A stretch of 7,736 nucleotides of DNA, from positions 1 to 7,736 of the forward strand of contig NHFJ01000008.1 in assembly GCA_002172545.1 (NCBI GenBank). The letters are read 5' to 3'. Origin of the DNA: Fidelibacterota bacterium TMED108. Lineage in GTDB: Bacteria > Fidelibacterota > Marinisomatia > Marinisomatales > TCS55. The translations under genes were made by a program, and so were the position numbers. The stretch's first letter is position 1. The number at the start of each line of letters is the position of its first letter. The notes under the pieces were generated by a model. The model was given only the letters and a program-made list of their open reading frames with translations, was not told the DNA's origin and ran no database searches. Of this stretch, positions 5,976 to 7,736 are shown piece by piece.

Positions 5976-7736
5976 CTAGGTTGTTTGAAAAACCAAAATT
6001 ATTATCACGCCAATCAATGCAAAAAGCATGTAGTTTTGAAGTCGACCGGTTTGCACTGTCTTTAAATTCTCACCGGCTGAATTAGCCACTCTTCCGATAC
6101 CGTCAACTATAGTCTGGTCAAGCCCATCGTAATCAAGGCGACCAGTAATTTTTGACAATAGTTTTGCAATATGTCCAAAACCATTAATAAAATACTTATC
6201 GTATAAATCCCAATCAACATACGCAACCATATTGCACAGCTTTAAAAATGGTTGATATAAAAATCTATTATAATTCTCATCGAAATAATATTTATTCAAT
6301 GAAAGCCTGTAAAGTACGCCAAATCTTTTTGCCCAGTTTTGGGGTGATAATTTCTTTTTAAAATACATCATAAATGATAGTCCAATGCCAAGTGATGCAA
6401 CTATAAGAGATAGTGCCATCGCTGTATAGTGAGCATGATGAACCCCATCATAGATTTCTTTAGCGGTTGGGTTTCCTGGAACAGCAGAATTGGTTGCTTT
6501 GATCAACTTTGTAAACCAGCCATAATCTGCAAAAGGATTAAAGTACGGAAGAGTATAAAATATAAAGAAACTTAAGGCTGCTAAAATAATTAGGGGATAT
6601 GTCATCACCTTTGGAGACTCATGAATACCCTCAAATACCTTTGGCATTTTAGGCTCGCCATAAAAAGTTAAAAATATTAATCTGAACATATAAAAAGCAG
6701 TAATTGCTGCAGCTCCAAACCCAAATAATGCTAAAATCCAATGCTCAGGATGGTGATCTACAAAAGAAAGTGTACCAGCTAAAATAGCATCTTTAGATAA
6801 AAAACCTGAAAATAATGGAACACCTGCAATGGCAAGTGTTGCGATAGTCATTGTTAAGCTCGTAATTGGCATTTTACTCTTGAATCCGCCCATATTTCTC
6901 ATATCCTGAGAGTCGGTGTCATGATCATGAAGTTCGTGAAGAGAGTGATGCATAGCATGAATAACTGAGCCTGAACCATAGAACAAACAAGCTTTAAACA
7001 TAGCATGGGTAAGAAGATGAAAAAAAGCAGCAGTATAGTTCCCTACTCCAACAGCTAAAATCATATAACCTAATTGACTAACTGTAGAATATGCCAAAAC
7101 TTTTTTAATATCATTTTGCGTAATTGCAATTGTAGCAGCAAAAATCGCAGTAAATCCACCTATGTAGGCAATAACAATTAGTGCATCAGTGGTAAAAATA
7201 GGAAAGAGCCTTACTGTAAGATATACCCCTGCAGCAACCATGGTAGCAGCGTGCATTAACGCTGAAACCGGCGTTGGCCCCTCCATAGCATCAGGTAACC
7301 AAATATGCAATGGAAACTGCGAAGACTTTCCAACTGCGCCCATAAACAAACCTAATCCAGCAAAAGTTAAGAGTGAACCAGATATCATCCCATTCGAAAC
7401 TCCAGTAAATAATTGTTGAAAATTAAAGGATCCAATTGCTGTAAACATTATCATTATGCCAATAAAGAAGCCTATATCGCCAACTCGATTTGTTAAAAAA
7501 GCTTTTTTGCTAGCATCCGCAGCGGAGTGTTTTTCAAACCAATGCCCAATTAGTAAATACGAGCTCACCCCTACAAGCTCCCAAAAAATATATAAGGACA
7601 TCAAATTATTTGCTAAAACAATTCCGTTCATTGAGAACGTAAATAGACCTAAATATGCGTAATATCGATTGTATCGGATATCCCCTTTCATGTACTCTAA
7701 TGAAAAAATATGCGTCATTGTTGAAATCAGCGAAAC
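5976..7736 (-). CDS. nuoL: NADH-quinone oxidoreductase subunit L (complex I proton-channel subunit), 5'-partial
   Basis: Distal antiporter-like membrane subunit of respiratory complex I, which couples NADH:quinone electron transfer to proton translocation across the inner membrane. The reading frame stays open to the window edge: six more codons (VSLIST) precede the Met at 7718 and fit the family. That Met is therefore internal, and by comparison with E. coli NuoL roughly the first 100 residues lie outside. Numbering from that Met, the channel residues are present: E47 in WELVG, D81 in RVGD, K131 in GAVGKS, H156 in ALMHAATM, H234/H238/K242 in the FHLLTHAMFK segment, and K309-D310 in FLSKD. 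By alignment from memory these match E. coli E144, D178, K229, H254, H334/H338/K342 and K399-D400. The C-terminal part (about 460-580) carries the amphipathic lateral helix region and the VQTGRLQNY motif before the last membrane helix, which distinguishes NuoL from NuoM/N. A His/Asp-rich loop lies at 254-269. It ends in TAG, 21 bases before nuoM. Confidence 0.97.
   Translation of the reverse strand, partial: VSLISTMTHIFSLEYMKGDIRYNRYYAYLGLFTFSMNGIVLANNLMSLYIFWELVGVSSYLLIGHWFEKHSAADASKKAFLTNRVGDIGFFIGIMIMFTAIGSFNFQQLFTGVSNGMISGSLLTFAGLGLFMGAVGKSSQFPLHIWLPDAMEGPTPVSALMHAATMVAAGVYLTVRLFPIFTTDALIVIAYIGGFTAIFAATIAITQNDIKKVLAYSTVSQLGYMILAVGVGNYTAAFFHLLTHAMFKACLFYGSGSVIHAMHHSLHELHDHDTDSQDMRNMGGFKSKMPITSLTMTIATLAIAGVPLFSGFLSKDAILAGTLSFVDHHPEHWILALFGFGAAAITAFYMFRLIFLTFYGEPKMPKVFEGIHESPKVMTYPLIILAALSFFIFYTLPYFNPFADYGWFTKLIKATNSAVPGNPTAKEIYDGVHHAHYTAMALSLIVASLGIGLSFMMYFKKKLSPQNWAKRFGVLYRLSLNKYYFDENYNRFLYQPFLKLCNMVAYVDWDLYDKYFINGFGHIAKLLSKITGRLDYDGLDQTIVDGIGRVANSAGENLKTVQTGRLQNYMLFALIGVIIILVFQTT

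Noticed and set aside
7716..7718. ATG as the true start of nuoL
   Set aside because: The frame continues upstream to the window edge with family-like residues, and the protein would lack about 100 N-terminal residues, so the gene is partial.
2905..7736. Mrp-type Na+/H+ antiporter or membrane-bound hydrogenase operon instead of complex I
   Set aside because: Order and motifs are those of NuoL-NuoM-NuoN (the VQTGRLQNY C-terminus of NuoL, Glu as last channel residue in NuoM, PFHFWTPDVYEG in NuoN), and no mrpE/F/G or hydrogenase subunit is interleaved.

Overview
The window is a stretch of tightly packed bacterial respiratory genes, all on the minus strand, so transcription runs from high to low coordinates. 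In that order it holds nuoL (5' end cut off by the right edge), nuoM, nuoN, nqrA, nqrB and the first 120 codons of nqrC (3' end cut off by the left edge). No gap between genes exceeds 22 bases, two junctions have no gap at all, and I see no promoter, terminator, RNA gene, repeat or mobile element.

Layout: 7736-5976 is NuoL, 5954-4407 is NuoM and 4395-2905 is NuoN. These are the three antiporter-like, proton-translocating membrane subunits of complex I (NADH:quinone oxidoreductase, type 1). After 22 bases comes NqrA (2882-1530, TTG start), then NqrB with no gap (1529-354), then NqrC overlapping NqrB by 8 bases (361 to the left edge). NqrA, B and C are subunits of the unrelated Na+-translocating NADH:quinone oxidoreductase (Na+-NQR). 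The key residues are present in every subunit whose relevant part is visible: the lysines, glutamates and histidines of the proton channels in NuoL/M/N, and the covalent-FMN threonine motif in NqrB.

The two enzymes do the same chemistry, oxidising NADH and reducing quinone. Complex I normally pumps H+ and NQR pumps Na+. Running the end of a nuo cluster straight into an nqr cluster suggests co-transcription of both entry points for NADH electrons. nuoA-K is expected upstream of the right edge and nqrDEF beyond the left edge, but neither can be seen.

Organism: the DNA is AT-rich. The protein style (NuoL N-terminal half, NqrA C-terminus with a Cys-x3-Cys-x-Ser-Lys pattern, short NqrC leader) reminds me of the Bacteroidota/FCB side of the tree, for example an uncultivated marine lineage such as Marinimicrobia, rather than Vibrio-type gammaproteobacteria. 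This is an impression from remembered family sequences, not a search result. I find no undescribed system; the nuo-nqr junction is the main point of interest.
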